The notes beneath the pieces were generated by a model. The model was not told the origin of the DNA. It was given only the letters and a program-made list of their open reading frames with translations, and ran no database searches. Below, one piece after another: positions 44,396-53,700 of a stretch of DNA of 64,000 nucleotides. The number at the start of each line of letters is the position of its first letter. The first letter of the stretch is position 1. Source of the DNA: an uncultured Erythrobacter sp. (GTDB lineage Bacteria; Pseudomonadota; Alphaproteobacteria; Sphingomonadales; Sphingomonadaceae); the NCBI GenBank assembly GCA_947488155.1, contig CANKYK010000001.1, positions 930,001 to 994,000 of the forward strand, in the 5' to 3' direction. The position numbers and the translations under genes were made by a program.

Positions 44396-45238
44396 ATGAC
44401 GGCTCCGCAAGTTCAGATACAATCATCAATGCAAATGTCGCGCCGCACCATAATCGGCGCGATACCCGCGACCGCCTTGTTGGCAGCATGCGGAGGCTCC
44501 GATCCCGGTGGCTTAGGAGAAGACAGCTTCACGACGAATGAGGATTCAAGCGAAATGATCGACCATTCGGAATGGGACGCGTTGCTGCGCGAATATGTGA
44601 CCGCGGGCGAAAATGGCGTCAATTTGGTGGACTATAACCGGATGAAGGGCGAAGCCGCCGATGCTCTGAAATCCTACCTTGATGCAATGCAGGCTGTGGC
44701 CGTCGAAGATTTCTCAAGCGATGAGCAATTCGCGTTCTGGGTCAATCTCTACAATGCCGTAACAGTAGACGTGATCCTCAAAAATCTGCCGTTGGACTCT
44801 ATCCGTGATATTGGTTTGCTGGGCAGCGGACCTTGGAAGGACGACGCCGTTACCGTTTCGGGTCGCACGCTGAGCCTCGACAATATTGAGCATGATATTC
44901 TGAGGCCAGAATGGCAGGATGTCCGTATCCACTATGCCGTGAATTGCGCCTCAATTGGCTGCCCGAATTTGGCTCTCGAAGCCTATACGGCGGCAAAATT
45001 GGAGCCAATGCTCGAACAAGCAGCTGCCGCATATGTAAACCACCCACGTGGTTTTGGCGGCGAGAACGGCCGTATTATCGCATCCAACATTTACGAATGG
45101 TATCAGGATGATTGGGGATCTGTAGAGGATGTCTTGGATCATGCCCGCGAATATGCCACTGGACCAACAGCGGCCTTGCTCGACGGAGCAACCGATGTTG
45201 CAGGCTATGCTTATGATTGGTCACTTAACAATGGCTAA
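44396..45238 (+). CDS. DUF547 lipoprotein
   Basis: 280 residues starting after AAGGATG. A twin-arginine-like or lipoprotein signal (MSRRTIIGAIPATALLAACGG, lipobox LAAC) leads into a DUF547 domain: FAFWVNLYNAVTVDVILKNLP... DNIEHDILRPEW... RIHYAVNCASIGCPNLALEAY. DUF547 proteins are of unknown activity. Its position between glycosyltransferase and TIGR04282-like genes matches the association seen in glycolipid/arsenosugar-type loci. Confidence 0.87.
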   Translation: MTAPQVQIQSSMQMSRRTIIGAIPATALLAACGGSDPGGLGEDSFTTNEDSSEMIDHSEWDALLREYVTAGENGVNLVDYNRMKGEAADALKSYLDAMQAVAVEDFSSDEQFAFWVNLYNAVTVDVILKNLPLDSIRDIGLLGSGPWKDDAVTVSGRTLSLDNIEHDILRPEWQDVRIHYAVNCASIGCPNLALEAYTAAKLEPMLEQAAAAYVNHPRGFGGENGRIIASNIYEWYQDDWGSVEDVLDHAREYATGPTAALLDGATDVAGYAYDWSLNNG

Positions 45239-45289
45239 TGCGCGCACTTAGCGCTTGCCACCTGCCAGCGAACTGTGATTGATCATTCT

Positions 45290-45946
45290 ATGCCAAACCC
45301 GCGCCTTGTTCAGTTCACTCGCTACCCAGTGGCTGGAGAATGCAAATCCAGACTGATCCCAGCTGTCGGTTCAAAGGGGGCTGCAGCGATCCATCGACAT
45401 CTGACCGAGCACGTTTTTGGTGTTCTGACCAAAGCCGGATGTCCGCTGACGCTTGCTTATACTGGAGGTGACAGAACCGCCTTCATGCGATGGCTCGGCG
45501 AGAGGGCGGCTCTCGTTCCGCAAGCCGAAGGCGATCTCTCGCAGCGGCTCCTAGCATTCGTCGATGATGCACCAATTATTTTTTTCGGTTCAGACACCCC
45601 AGACCTAAGTCCTTCACATGTTTCAGCAGCCATTGCTGGACTGGCCGAGCATGAGTTGGTGATTGGACCCGCACTGGATGGCGGATATTATCTGATTGGT
45701 ATGCGGGAACCTTTGCCGCAATTGCTTACCGATATGCCTTGGAGCACAGATCAAGTCTTGCCAGAGACACTTCGGCGCGCAAAGCAGATGGGTATTACCC
45801 CCTTTTTGCTTGAGTCGCTTTCAGATTGCGATCTGCCAGAAGATCTCAGGCGATGGCCAGAGCTTACAAAGCTCGCTTGCGCGGGACATTCTCTGGCGGA
45901 ACCAGAAAGCGAATGCAGCACAATGACCCCCGCTCTGGAAAGCTAG
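45290..45946 (+). CDS. TIGR04282/DUF2064-family transferase
   Basis: 218 residues from the ATG at 45290 (MPNPRLVQFTRYPVAGECKSRLIPAVGSKGAAAIHRHL); a GTG at 45275 is possible. FFGSDTPDLSPSHVSAAIAGLAEHELVIGPALDGGYYLIGM is the signature of DUF2064 (glycosyltransferase-like, nucleotidyltransferase fold), often annotated as an arsenosugar-biosynthesis glycosyltransferase. No ArsM or ArsS gene is present in the window, so an arsenic link is not supported. The next gene starts three bases after its stop. Confidence 0.85.
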   Translation: MPNPRLVQFTRYPVAGECKSRLIPAVGSKGAAAIHRHLTEHVFGVLTKAGCPLTLAYTGGDRTAFMRWLGERAALVPQAEGDLSQRLLAFVDDAPIIFFGSDTPDLSPSHVSAAIAGLAEHELVIGPALDGGYYLIGMREPLPQLLTDMPWSTDQVLPETLRRAKQMGITPFLLESLSDCDLPEDLRRWPELTKLACAGHSLAEPESECSTMTPALES

Positions 45947-45949
45947 AAG

Positions 45950-46906
45950 ATGGATGATCAATCCCCATTCGCCTTGAGCAAGACTCAGAAAATTTCGGAT
46001 GAGAAATTTGCAGATCCCTATCACACCGCAAAGGGCGATGAACGAGCCTATGTAGAACTCCAGCGATTGGAAACGCTGTGGTTTAACACAGGGACTTTGT
46101 GCAATTTGGCATGCAAATCTTGCTATATCGAAAGCTCGCCCAAAAATGATGCGCTGGTCTATCTCACACTGGCGGAGGTACAGACCTATCTGGATGAGAT
46201 CGCCGAAACAGACCTTACCACCCGCGAGATAGCGTTCACCGGCGGCGAACCATTTATGAATCCGGACATTATTGAGATCCTGCGCCTGTGTCTGGCTCGC
46301 GGTTTTGATGTCTTGGTCCTATCCAATGCGATGCGGCCGATGCGACGATTTGAACAGGAATTGCTAGAGCTTGAAGGTACCGAGCGAATGACCATCCGGG
46401 TCAGTCTTGATCACTTTACCAAGGCTGTTCACGAGGAAGAACGCGGAACAAGCTGGGACAAGGCAATGGACGGCCTAGAATGGCTGACTTCAAACGGCTT
46501 TAACGTGACGATTGCAGGGCGCCTTTTGGAAGGCGAAACCGAAGCATCTGCACGCCAAGGATTTGCTGACTTGTTCGCCCAGCATGATTTGCCTGTCGAT
46601 GCGAACAATCCGATCGAATTGACGCTTTTCCCGCAAATGGACGCCCATGCCGATATCGCCGAGATCACCAGTGACTGTTGGGACAAATTGAATCTCAACC
46701 CGCAAAGCATGATGTGCGCATCCAGCCGAATGGTGGTGAAGCGTAAAGGTGAGAAGACACCGCGCGTCGCAGCCTGTACTCTTTTGCCCTATCAAAAAGG
46801 TTTTGACTTAGGAGCAACGCTTGAAGAGGCAAATTCTCCTGTTCAACTCAATCATCCACATTGCGCGCGCTTTTGCGTCCTTGGTGGCGCCAGTTGCACT
46901 GCGTAG
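45950..46906 (+). CDS. Radical SAM protein with C-terminal cysteine-rich region
   Basis: 318 residues. The radical SAM Fe-S motif CNLACKSC (Cys51, 55, 58) and AFTGGEPFMNPDIIEILRL are clear. C-terminal cysteines (MMCASSR, AACTLL, HCARFCVLGGASC) suggest an auxiliary twitch/SPASM-like cluster. It lacks the usual C-terminal domain of ArsS. It is last in the plus-strand run starting at the hydroxylase gene. The substrate may be a lipid, glycan or small peptide and is not evident. Confidence 0.82.
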   Translation: MDDQSPFALSKTQKISDEKFADPYHTAKGDERAYVELQRLETLWFNTGTLCNLACKSCYIESSPKNDALVYLTLAEVQTYLDEIAETDLTTREIAFTGGEPFMNPDIIEILRLCLARGFDVLVLSNAMRPMRRFEQELLELEGTERMTIRVSLDHFTKAVHEEERGTSWDKAMDGLEWLTSNGFNVTIAGRLLEGETEASARQGFADLFAQHDLPVDANNPIELTLFPQMDAHADIAEITSDCWDKLNLNPQSMMCASSRMVVKRKGEKTPRVAACTLLPYQKGFDLGATLEEANSPVQLNHPHCARFCVLGGASCTA

Positions 46907-47071
46907 TTAACAAAGCTGGCCTTTGGTGCGAATCCACCCGTTCGCCGGTTGTCCAAGCCTAACTCACTCGAAACTGGCTGTGCTCAGTTGGCCGATGGTT
47001 ATGTTCTCTCCGAAGCGATCACTCAATGGCTCTCATCCCCCGGCCTGATTTGCTTTCTCTAGTCCCGTCGA

Positions 47072-48577
47072 TCAACGAGGTTCAGTGCCTCGAAGAGCAG
47101 GTTGAAGGTTGCTTTCAGGCTCCTCTTTGCGTTTGCGGCGAAAGATCAGATGGAACAATTCAATCAATGTCGGTTTCGCGAGCCAGTACAGAACAGCCGC
47201 ACAGATGCAGGCTCCAAGCAGAACGTTTATTGATAGGCTGGCGAAAACGGGCAGCGGCGGCAGGACCGTTTTCGCAAGATACACTGCACCAGCCATGACC
47301 ACAGCGGCAGACAGACCTGGCCAGATCGCCTGGGCAAGGTCCATGGCTGGCAACCGCAAGTGTTGCCGTGAAAGCAAAACAGTTGCGATCGTCACGAGTG
47401 GGAAGCCGCCAACCCATGCATAGGCGAGGCCCATAACCCCAAATTGCGCCCCAATCAGAAAGCCGAGCGACATTACGACCGCACCCACCAAAGTTGCGTG
47501 CAATGAGATCTCCGGATGGCCCATGGCGTTGTTGAGCGGCGCAAACAGAATTTGTAGTGTCATCAGCGGCATAACCAGGGCCATCACTGAGACGATAGGC
47601 ACCATTGGCAACCACTTTTCACCCAACACAACGTGGACCAATTCTGGCGCAGTCACCGCCATCCCCAGGTAGAAGGGGCAAGCGACCATCATTATGAGGC
47701 GGACGGCCTTAAGGAACGCGCGGCGCACGGCTTCTGGGTCATCCTGCATTCTCGAATAGGCGGGAAACGCAACCTCGTTCAAAGGTGGGACAAACTTCGC
47801 CGCAAAAATTGTCGTCAGGAACAACGCTTCTGCATACAGGCCAAGCTCGTAAGTCGTGAGCGATTGGCTGCCGATGAAAATGTCTGATTGGCTTTGAACC
47901 GTCCAAAGCACGTGCGCCAAAAGGATGGTTCCGCCGAAAGCGAACATATCTTTAGAGCCGCGAAAATCGAAGCTCGGCCAGATGAACATCCGGGCAGATA
48001 AGAACAGCCCAATGCCCTGAGTCCAGAAAATCGCCAGCGCGGCGTAAACCAGTGTCCAAACCCCAAGGCCGGACAGGGCACAGCTCAGGGCGACGATTGC
48101 CCCAATTACTGCAGAGAACAGATTTACAATTGCAGTCTTCTTAAACTCCAACTCGCGCGCCATCACAGCTTCGGGCAGCACGATAAAGGGCGTCGCCAGG
48201 AAAATCAGTGCCTGAACGCGGAGCAAATCACCGACGATCGGCTGGTTATAATAGTCGGCGATCAAGGGGGCGAGCAGGAATTGCGCTGCGGCAAGCCCTC
48301 CATTGAGCAGTAACAGCGCTCCAAAGGCTTGCTTAAGTCGGCGCGGGTCAAGCTCCTCGCTCTGAACGATTGAGCTGGCAAGCCCGTAACCATTAAGAAA
48401 ACTCAAGAAGACCAGCACGACCTGCGTCATCGCGAACAGACCATAATCCGACGGGTCAAGGATACGGATCACCGCCAGTGTGCTGCCCCAGGAGATAAGC
48501 TGGGCCAGAACCTGCGTGCCCGAACGCCATATCAAAGCTTTACGCACGCGCTCGCCGAAGGAAAGCGTATCACTCAT
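47072..48577 (-). CDS. Lipopolysaccharide/EPS flippase (MOP family, PF13440-like)
   Basis: 501 residues with about 12-14 membrane helices; QVLAQLISWGSTLAVIRILDPSDYGLFAMTQVVLVFLSFLNGYGLASSIVQ and FAAKFVPPLNEVAFPAYSRMQDDPEAVRRAFLKAVRLIMMVACPFYLGMAVTAPELVHVVLGEKW are typical for the Polysacc_synt family. It would translocate lipid-linked repeat units. It is a second flippase in the window and is converged on by the radical SAM gene. Confidence 0.87.
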   Translation of the reverse strand: MSDTLSFGERVRKALIWRSGTQVLAQLISWGSTLAVIRILDPSDYGLFAMTQVVLVFLSFLNGYGLASSIVQSEELDPRRLKQAFGALLLLNGGLAAAQFLLAPLIADYYNQPIVGDLLRVQALIFLATPFIVLPEAVMARELEFKKTAIVNLFSAVIGAIVALSCALSGLGVWTLVYAALAIFWTQGIGLFLSARMFIWPSFDFRGSKDMFAFGGTILLAHVLWTVQSQSDIFIGSQSLTTYELGLYAEALFLTTIFAAKFVPPLNEVAFPAYSRMQDDPEAVRRAFLKAVRLIMMVACPFYLGMAVTAPELVHVVLGEKWLPMVPIVSVMALVMPLMTLQILFAPLNNAMGHPEISLHATLVGAVVMSLGFLIGAQFGVMGLAYAWVGGFPLVTIATVLLSRQHLRLPAMDLAQAIWPGLSAAVVMAGAVYLAKTVLPPLPVFASLSINVLLGACICAAVLYWLAKPTLIELFHLIFRRKRKEEPESNLQPALRGTEPR

Positions 48578-48613
48578 CGCAAAAGACGTACCGAGAAGCC
48601 AACAACTCCCACT

Positions 48614-49939
48614 CTAGCGGCCGTCAAAGAAGACTGCTGCATGGCCCCAGGCCGGCCCTGTCGGGCCATGCGGCCACTCGCTCCGATGGAGCGAAATGTA
48701 GCCAGGACTTTTGGAGCGGAGAAAGTTGAGCGCACTGTCGCTAGTGTAGTCGGCAAAGTCTGAATCGAACTCAATACGTCCTGTGCTTTCGTCAAAACGC
48801 AGCACGTAGAAGCCCTGCTCTCCGCCAAGTTCTGCGCCCATGATCAATCTATTGCCTGCCGGGTCCTTACCCATCCAGTGCGGTGCAAAACCCTCCGGCG
48901 TATCTAACCGAAAGACTTCTTTGGGTGACTGTGGGTTGGAAATATCGAGGACGACCACTTGCTGCTTCTTGCCAATCGGCTGCACCCAATATTGACCAAT
49001 CAACAATGGGACGCCGCAGGCTCCGCGAATGCGTGTGGGATCTTCAGCGGGATCCGTTTCGACCGAATAGACCAGATCAAGCTGTGGTTTCTCGCTGTCG
49101 ATCGCGCTCAGATGATAGAAATTGCAGCCATAGGAGTTGAGAAAGACAGACCCGTCGCGCAGGACGTGCTGCCCAAAGCTAGCTCCATTCAGACCCTCAA
49201 CCGGCCTACCCTTGTGATCCACACCCACTTCAAGATCGAGCGTGTGCAGCAGTTCGAAATCGGAATAGCGGTATATCTGGACGACTTCAGCCCACGATTG
49301 TTCCATCATTGGCGCGCTGGTTACGGTGATCCGGTCAATTTCGGGAAGTTGGGCGAAGGAATAGGGGCGGATCGCCTTGGTGAAACCAGGAACCTCAGCA
49401 GAGGCTGAACGGATCAATTCTCCGGCTATGGAATATTCCGCTATCCCCCCATGGCCTCCTGGAGTGGTCGTTTCATCAGGGTCGGGGCTTTCGCCAGCGC
49501 TTCGCAAGAATCCAACCAATCGCGTGCCTTCGGCCGTGCGGGCGTAGTCGTGAGCGAAGCGAAGGGGTGATGGCGAGCCAAAGGTCGTCGCAATTGTGGG
49601 TGCGGCCGGGTCGGAAATATCGACGACAAATGTCAGTTCGTGATGGTGACCATTCATGAAAATGGGTTCGCCCTTGGGCGGCGCCTCATATTCCATGTGA
49701 TGCACCATAGATGCCTTGTGCCCAATTGGGGTTGAACCCAAGGGCTGCCCGCGCCCGTCCGAACTGGGATCGACATCCAAGACTGTGATGAAGTCTTCGT
49801 CCTGCTCATCCTGATCGCCGACCAACAGGAGCAAGTGAGGAGAGACACCCGTTAGCTCGATGGTATTTCGCGGAGCAGGCTTAGAACAAGACGCAATGCC
49901 AAGCAGCGCTAAGCAAGTGAATAAGCGAAGGGAGTTCAT
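48614..49939 (-). CDS. Beta-propeller lipoprotein, selenium-binding-protein (SBP56)-like
   Basis: 441 residues with lipoprotein signal (MNSLRLFTCLALLGIASCS, lipobox IASC). Repeated blade-like segments (FVVDISDPAAPTIATTFGSPSP; VVVLDISNPQSPKEVFRLDTPEGFAPHWMG; LDLVYSVETD) indicate a beta-propeller, and the HHHEL and NGHHHE-like His clusters resemble SBP56/methanethiol-oxidase proteins. The catalytic assignment is uncertain; an alternative is a generic LVIVD-repeat protein. Its ATG overlaps the stop of the acetyltransferase gene (ATGA). Confidence 0.62.
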   Translation of the reverse strand: MNSLRLFTCLALLGIASCSKPAPRNTIELTGVSPHLLLLVGDQDEQDEDFITVLDVDPSSDGRGQPLGSTPIGHKASMVHHMEYEAPPKGEPIFMNGHHHELTFVVDISDPAAPTIATTFGSPSPLRFAHDYARTAEGTRLVGFLRSAGESPDPDETTTPGGHGGIAEYSIAGELIRSASAEVPGFTKAIRPYSFAQLPEIDRITVTSAPMMEQSWAEVVQIYRYSDFELLHTLDLEVGVDHKGRPVEGLNGASFGQHVLRDGSVFLNSYGCNFYHLSAIDSEKPQLDLVYSVETDPAEDPTRIRGACGVPLLIGQYWVQPIGKKQQVVVLDISNPQSPKEVFRLDTPEGFAPHWMGKDPAGNRLIMGAELGGEQGFYVLRFDESTGRIEFDSDFADYTSDSALNFLRSKSPGYISLHRSEWPHGPTGPAWGHAAVFFDGR

Positions 49940-50481
49940 GAAATCACCTTGAAAAAACTCTGAGAAAGCGGCTCAAAACCTTGGTTCTGGAACAGCGCCT
50001 GAGATGCCGAATTGCCGTCCCAAACAGTACCAGAAACCGCGCATTCGCCCCAAGGGGCAAGCTCGGCCAACAAGGTGCTGATCAAAGCCGAAGCCCCGCC
50101 TAGACCGCGCGCGCGCTTATCGACGACGATATCCTCGATATGGCAATGCCAGCGCGGCTTCCCGTAGAAAACATCGTTGGTTTCGCTGAGCCGGTATAGC
50201 AGGTAACCGACCAAACTCTCTTGGAGAAATAGGCCTTTGGCAAACCCAGTGCGTTGGCGAAACGGATTGCGCGGCTTCAAGAAGCCTTGAAGATAAACAG
50301 AAATCGCAACGAAGTTATCTGCTGGACCAAAATGCTCTGGAAAGGATCGATGGTGCGGCTCCTGACCTTGCCCAAACAGGTCAATCATAGCTTCAAGCAA
50401 GGGAGCGCTCTTGCGATCAAGTGAACGCACCTCCGCAGCCTGTTGTGATAAAGGCGTGTTAGGGTTTTGCATCTCAGGCAT
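49936..50481 (-). CDS. GNAT-family acetyltransferase
   Basis: 181 residues from the ATG at 50481 with AGAGG upstream; the track start 19 codons earlier overlaps the previous gene further. IEDIVVDKRARGLGGASALISTLLAELA carries the acetyl-CoA-binding RxxGxA motif variant (RGLGGA), and GTVWDGNSASQALFQNQGFEPL is the usual C-terminal GNAT stretch, as in diamine acetyltransferases. It overlaps the stop of the FemAB-like gene and the start of the beta-propeller gene. The substrate is unknown. Confidence 0.82.
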   Translation of the reverse strand: MPEMQNPNTPLSQQAAEVRSLDRKSAPLLEAMIDLFGQGQEPHHRSFPEHFGPADNFVAISVYLQGFLKPRNPFRQRTGFAKGLFLQESLVGYLLYRLSETNDVFYGKPRWHCHIEDIVVDKRARGLGGASALISTLLAELAPWGECAVSGTVWDGNSASQALFQNQGFEPLSQSFFKVIS

Positions 50482-51634
50482 CAGCGAACCTCTGCATAAT
50501 GGCTTTGGCAGCGCGAGTGCCTGCGAAAATCGGACCATATATCAGACCGCGCCTGGCAACTGCCACATCCATGATTGCCTGCCTGTCCGGCCAAAGTTCA
50601 TTGAGCATGGCATTATCCGGCTGCGTACAGGAATCGATCAAATCGAGTTCATCTTGCCGCTGATAATATTGGAGCGTTTCAAACTCCATCAACACGCCTG
50701 GCGAAAACCTGCGATAATCCGGATGGACCGCCGATTTCAGGCAGAACCCCATGGGCGGAGCAAGAACGTCGAGCGTGTAGGCGATCGGCCTTCCATCGAG
50801 GCTGAGCCTTGTGAGGGTGAGGTTCCCTCCCTCAAACGCGTCTCGAATTGTTGCCCGGTAAACAGCAGTCTCATTAGGACACGAAAGGATCGATGAGCCA
50901 GCCTCGTGCTTCCAACCAGTGTCTTCCATGGACAGAAACTGGTCAGTCCATTCGTCGAGATCATCCCTCTCACTCAATCTTTCGATGGATACCTCACCGG
51001 CTTCATGAAGCCGCTTTTTCGCCCTTCGGATACTCTTGCGCCGCGAAGAACTGAGATGACTGTCGTCTTTGGTTCCCGATCTGACTTTTGGTGCGATTGC
51101 GGCACGCTCATGCCGGTTGGCCACTATGATACCTCGCCCGGTCTTAGCGCAATGCCTCAGCATAGCTTGGGCGAATGGGCCATCACTCGATATCTTTGCC
51201 AATTGCAGAAAACCGCAATGGAACGGAGCCTGGTCCAACCACGAGGTCAATCCCGCCACAAACTCTTCTTCGAAGCCTGCCCGAACCAAAGGCGAACCAA
51301 GGTATTGTTCGTGGTGTAGAGCGCTTTTCCAGAACGGCACCGGCAGCTTCGCATAACCTACATCGCGTCGCAGGATCACAATGCCAATGAGCAAGCCCGC
51401 AGCTCGGACAGTCACAATTTTGGGCTCTTGCTCAGCCAGCAAGGGGAGGGAATTGCGAATGAAGTGAGGGAACTGAAATATGTTCTTTTCGGTCGCCCCT
51501 TGCGTCAATTCTTCCCACTCAGGCGCCAAGGTGCACAAAGTATCAAGCGTTAAGTCCCCACACAGCCATGAGAGAGCGTGATCTTCACGCGAGCGATAGG
51601 TGTTCACTGACTTGGACAAAATGGGTGAGTGCAT
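50474..51634 (-). CDS. FemAB/GNAT-like polysaccharide biosynthesis acetyltransferase (BcsL_CelD-like)
   Basis: About 386 residues from the ATG at 51634; a further 12 codons are in the track. The central SSSRRKSIRRAKKRLHEAGEVSIERLSERDDLDEWTDQFLSMEDTGWKHEAGSSILS and C-terminal LSLDGRPIAYTLDVLAPPMGFCLKSAVHPDYRRFSPGVLMEFE match the acetyltransferase_6/CelD family, which acts in exopolysaccharide synthesis. It overlaps the downstream GNAT gene. It likely acylates glycan or lipid. Confidence 0.8.
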   Translation of the reverse strand: MHSPILSKSVNTYRSREDHALSWLCGDLTLDTLCTLAPEWEELTQGATEKNIFQFPHFIRNSLPLLAEQEPKIVTVRAAGLLIGIVILRRDVGYAKLPVPFWKSALHHEQYLGSPLVRAGFEEEFVAGLTSWLDQAPFHCGFLQLAKISSDGPFAQAMLRHCAKTGRGIIVANRHERAAIAPKVRSGTKDDSHLSSSRRKSIRRAKKRLHEAGEVSIERLSERDDLDEWTDQFLSMEDTGWKHEAGSSILSCPNETAVYRATIRDAFEGGNLTLTRLSLDGRPIAYTLDVLAPPMGFCLKSAVHPDYRRFSPGVLMEFETLQYYQRQDELDLIDSCTQPDNAMLNELWPDRQAIMDVAVARRGLIYGPIFAGTRAAKAIMQRFADA

Positions 51635-51758
51635 AACTCTCTGGCCGAAGCGACAGCCTCGTAAGATCAAGAAACTAATCGAATTTAAACGCTCTTTGAG
51701 CTAGCCATTCCTGAATTCCAGCGTAGCTTAAAGATCGTCCAGTCCTGATTTGGGAAAT

Positions 51759-52769
51759 GTGCACTTGCGTGAGTTAATAAAGACTTCCTTGTGGCCTATG
51801 CTGCCCAAGCCATGGAAATCTCCAGATATGGAGTTCCACTATGGGCTATGGCATGGCGTGTCGGCGCTCTATTCAGTCAGTGGCCGCCAATTGGGCGAAG
51901 AAAACACCCGGCCCTTTGCACTAAATCACCATGTGCCTGCTGAAACGATTGCCTGCAAGTATGAGGGATCTCGAAGAGGGCGCCTGATCAATATGTCAGC
52001 TCTTCGGACCGCGATGCAGAATTTTGATGCCGCACTAGCAATCACCAAAGCGGTGCAGTCCTATCATGTTGATCACAAAGGCAGCGCTGATCCGTTGGGC
52101 ATCTGGGATCTTTACATAATGGCGCGTGCCAGCATCGCCCTTATTGCCTATCGAATGCGCTTTAATCGTCAGGCCAAAGTTGCAAACAGGGTGAGCGATG
52201 ATCTGACCAGCCAATTCCAGTTCATTTCCGGTGTCTTCATGATCTGCCGGCATATGATGGAAAATGCGGAACGCCTGATAGAAGAAAACCAGCCTGTCCT
52301 TGCACAAGTGCTGTATGACTATGCAGACGAGAACGGCATTTTCATTTCTTTCAATGGGATGGCCTGTGCGGGTAGCACAAAGAAAATTCTGGAGTTTCTA
52401 GAATTTTGCAACGATGGCTCACCGCAAAACATACCAAAAGCAATTGCCTTGGATGACATCGTTAGCGAACCTGACAATTGGTACCAATACGCTTTGGCCT
52501 CGATCGAACTGGATTGCTTCATTGAGCAAGAGCGCGTGTCTCGCCTAGCCTCCAAAGAGGCCCAAACGAACGGCATGAGCGCTGCGCAAATCTACGGCTC
52601 TGTTGGCGACTATGTGCGCAGCCTCGTGCGATCGCCTGTGCTGGCCGATGACGGTCTATCCTCTTTCGAGGCTGGCGCGCTATTGCGCCAAAATCGGATC
52701 CTTGATCTGCTCGGTCGGAAAAGGATCCGAAAGCTGCCATCAAATCACATTGCAGCAAGACTCGGCTGA
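51759..52769 (+). CDS. Protein of unknown function, ~336 residues
   Basis: Start uncertain: a GTG at 51759 preceded by GGGA is favoured over the track TTG at 51750, and an ATG lies at 51798. There is no signal peptide or membrane helix; the sequence is mostly helical with MRFNRQAKVANRVSDDLTSQFQFISGVFMICRHMMENAERLIEENQPVLAQVLYDYADENGIFISFNGMACAG. No motif was recognised. It stands divergent from the FemAB-like gene at the border of the polysaccharide region and the putative defence island. Confidence 0.6.
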   Translation: MHLRELIKTSLWPMLPKPWKSPDMEFHYGLWHGVSALYSVSGRQLGEENTRPFALNHHVPAETIACKYEGSRRGRLINMSALRTAMQNFDAALAITKAVQSYHVDHKGSADPLGIWDLYIMARASIALIAYRMRFNRQAKVANRVSDDLTSQFQFISGVFMICRHMMENAERLIEENQPVLAQVLYDYADENGIFISFNGMACAGSTKKILEFLEFCNDGSPQNIPKAIALDDIVSEPDNWYQYALASIELDCFIEQERVSRLASKEAQTNGMSAAQIYGSVGDYVRSLVRSPVLADDGLSSFEAGALLRQNRILDLLGRKRIRKLPSNHIAARLG

Positions 52770-53245
52770 AGAGATTCCATGAGTGCGAAGTCAATGCATT
52801 CAAGTCGAAGGCGTCTGCTTTCCATCTGATGATTGCCAACCTTTGTCCGATGGTTTGGCGTTGCGAAGCGCTATCTCGGTCAAAGCCATATGGGGACCAC
52901 TTTCATTCAGTGCTCAAATGCGGCCCCCATCGTGGCCCCAACCATACTGCGATTGCAGACAAGCTAGACGGACGCCAGCAACCAGGAAACCGTGCATTCT
53001 TGGCAGATTTCTGCGGTTTCTTCAACCGTTAGTGACTTGTGATGATGTGTAAATGGTGTCAGAAGAGGACTCGTTTCCCTTCCTTACTACTCTGTATTAT
53101 TGTATTTTTATGGTAGTCTTGTTCAAGAAAACCCTCATTTATACCCCCATCATACTATAGTGCTCTTTGCGTGACACCCTCGAGCAACATCATAAATACC
53201 CGATGTGTGATCCAAACTTTGGGTGCGTAGTGAAAGCGGGGCGCC
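52770..53245. other. Gene-free border region
   Basis: About 475 bp without a convincing gene; short ORFs here have no family sequence. From ~53040 to 53165 it turns AT-rich (CTGTATTATTGTATTTTTATGG, CATCATACTATAGTG). This may hold promoters for the divergent small-protein and regulator genes and marks the entry to a compositionally different block. Confidence 0.5.
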
Positions 53246-53383
53246 TTAAGACAAGAGGCCAACTACGGAAACGAGCAACAGGCCCCCAAAAAACAAGGCA
53301 ATGGCACCCCAGAATAATCCGATGCACCCCGAAGCCTGAGCAGCCACAAACTCCTGCGCCTCTCCTTTTTCGTTTTCAGACAT
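53246..53383 (-). CDS. Tiny single-pass membrane protein (45 residues)
   Basis: The ATG at 53383 has AAGGAG ten bases upstream. The track ORF begins 18 codons earlier, but that extension lacks the site. The peptide is MSENEKGEAQEFVAAQASGCIGLFWGAIALFFGGLLLVSVVGLLS: an acidic head, then one long membrane helix. It is divergent from the XRE regulator. It could be a toxin, an immunity or a regulatory small protein; nothing beyond the helix and strong Shine-Dalgarno site supports a role. Confidence 0.5.
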   Translation of the reverse strand: MSENEKGEAQEFVAAQASGCIGLFWGAIALFFGGLLLVSVVGLLS

Positions 53384-53403
53384 AGCTGCGCTCCTTTTTA
53401 CAA

Positions 53404-53700
53404 ATGGGTCGTAAATGCCGTGGCCTATTGCGCCCACTATTTCAAGTTAGTGGTGTGCATCGAGTATCTGGAAAAAACGATCCTGAGGACATCCTCACTA
53501 GGTTGGGTAGTTCTATTAGAGCTGTCAGGCTGCAGGAAGGATTGTCTCAAGAAGCTTTGGCCGACGCATCCGAGATTGATCGTTCGCATCTTGGGCGAAT
53601 TGAGCGGGGCGAACGAAATTTGAGCATCCTGAACCTCAAGAAGATCGCTGGCGCACTCGGGCTTACCGCCGCTCAATTGCTTGAGCTGGCTGGAGGCTAA
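53404..53700 (+). CDS. XRE-family helix-turn-helix regulator
   Basis: 98 residues; the HTH is LGSSIRAVRLQEGLSQEALADASEIDRSHLGRIERGERNLSILNLKKIAGALGLTAAQLLELAG, very similar in layout to controller (C) proteins of restriction-modification systems. The true start may be later than the ATG at 53404 (a GTG at 53455 begins VHRVSGKNDPEDI). It is 230 bp upstream of the ATPase gene on the same strand, so it probably governs the downstream operon and possibly itself. Confidence 0.85.
   Translation: MGRKCRGLLRPLFQVSGVHRVSGKNDPEDILTRLGSSIRAVRLQEGLSQEALADASEIDRSHLGRIERGERNLSILNLKKIAGALGLTAAQLLELAGG

Noticed and set aside
45290-46906. Arsenosugar biosynthesis locus
   Set aside because: The TIGR04282-like transferase suggests it, but ArsM is absent and the radical SAM protein lacks the typical ArsS C-terminal domain.
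52783-53052. 89-residue ORF in the border region
   Set aside because: No family sequence and irregular composition; no ribosome-binding site.
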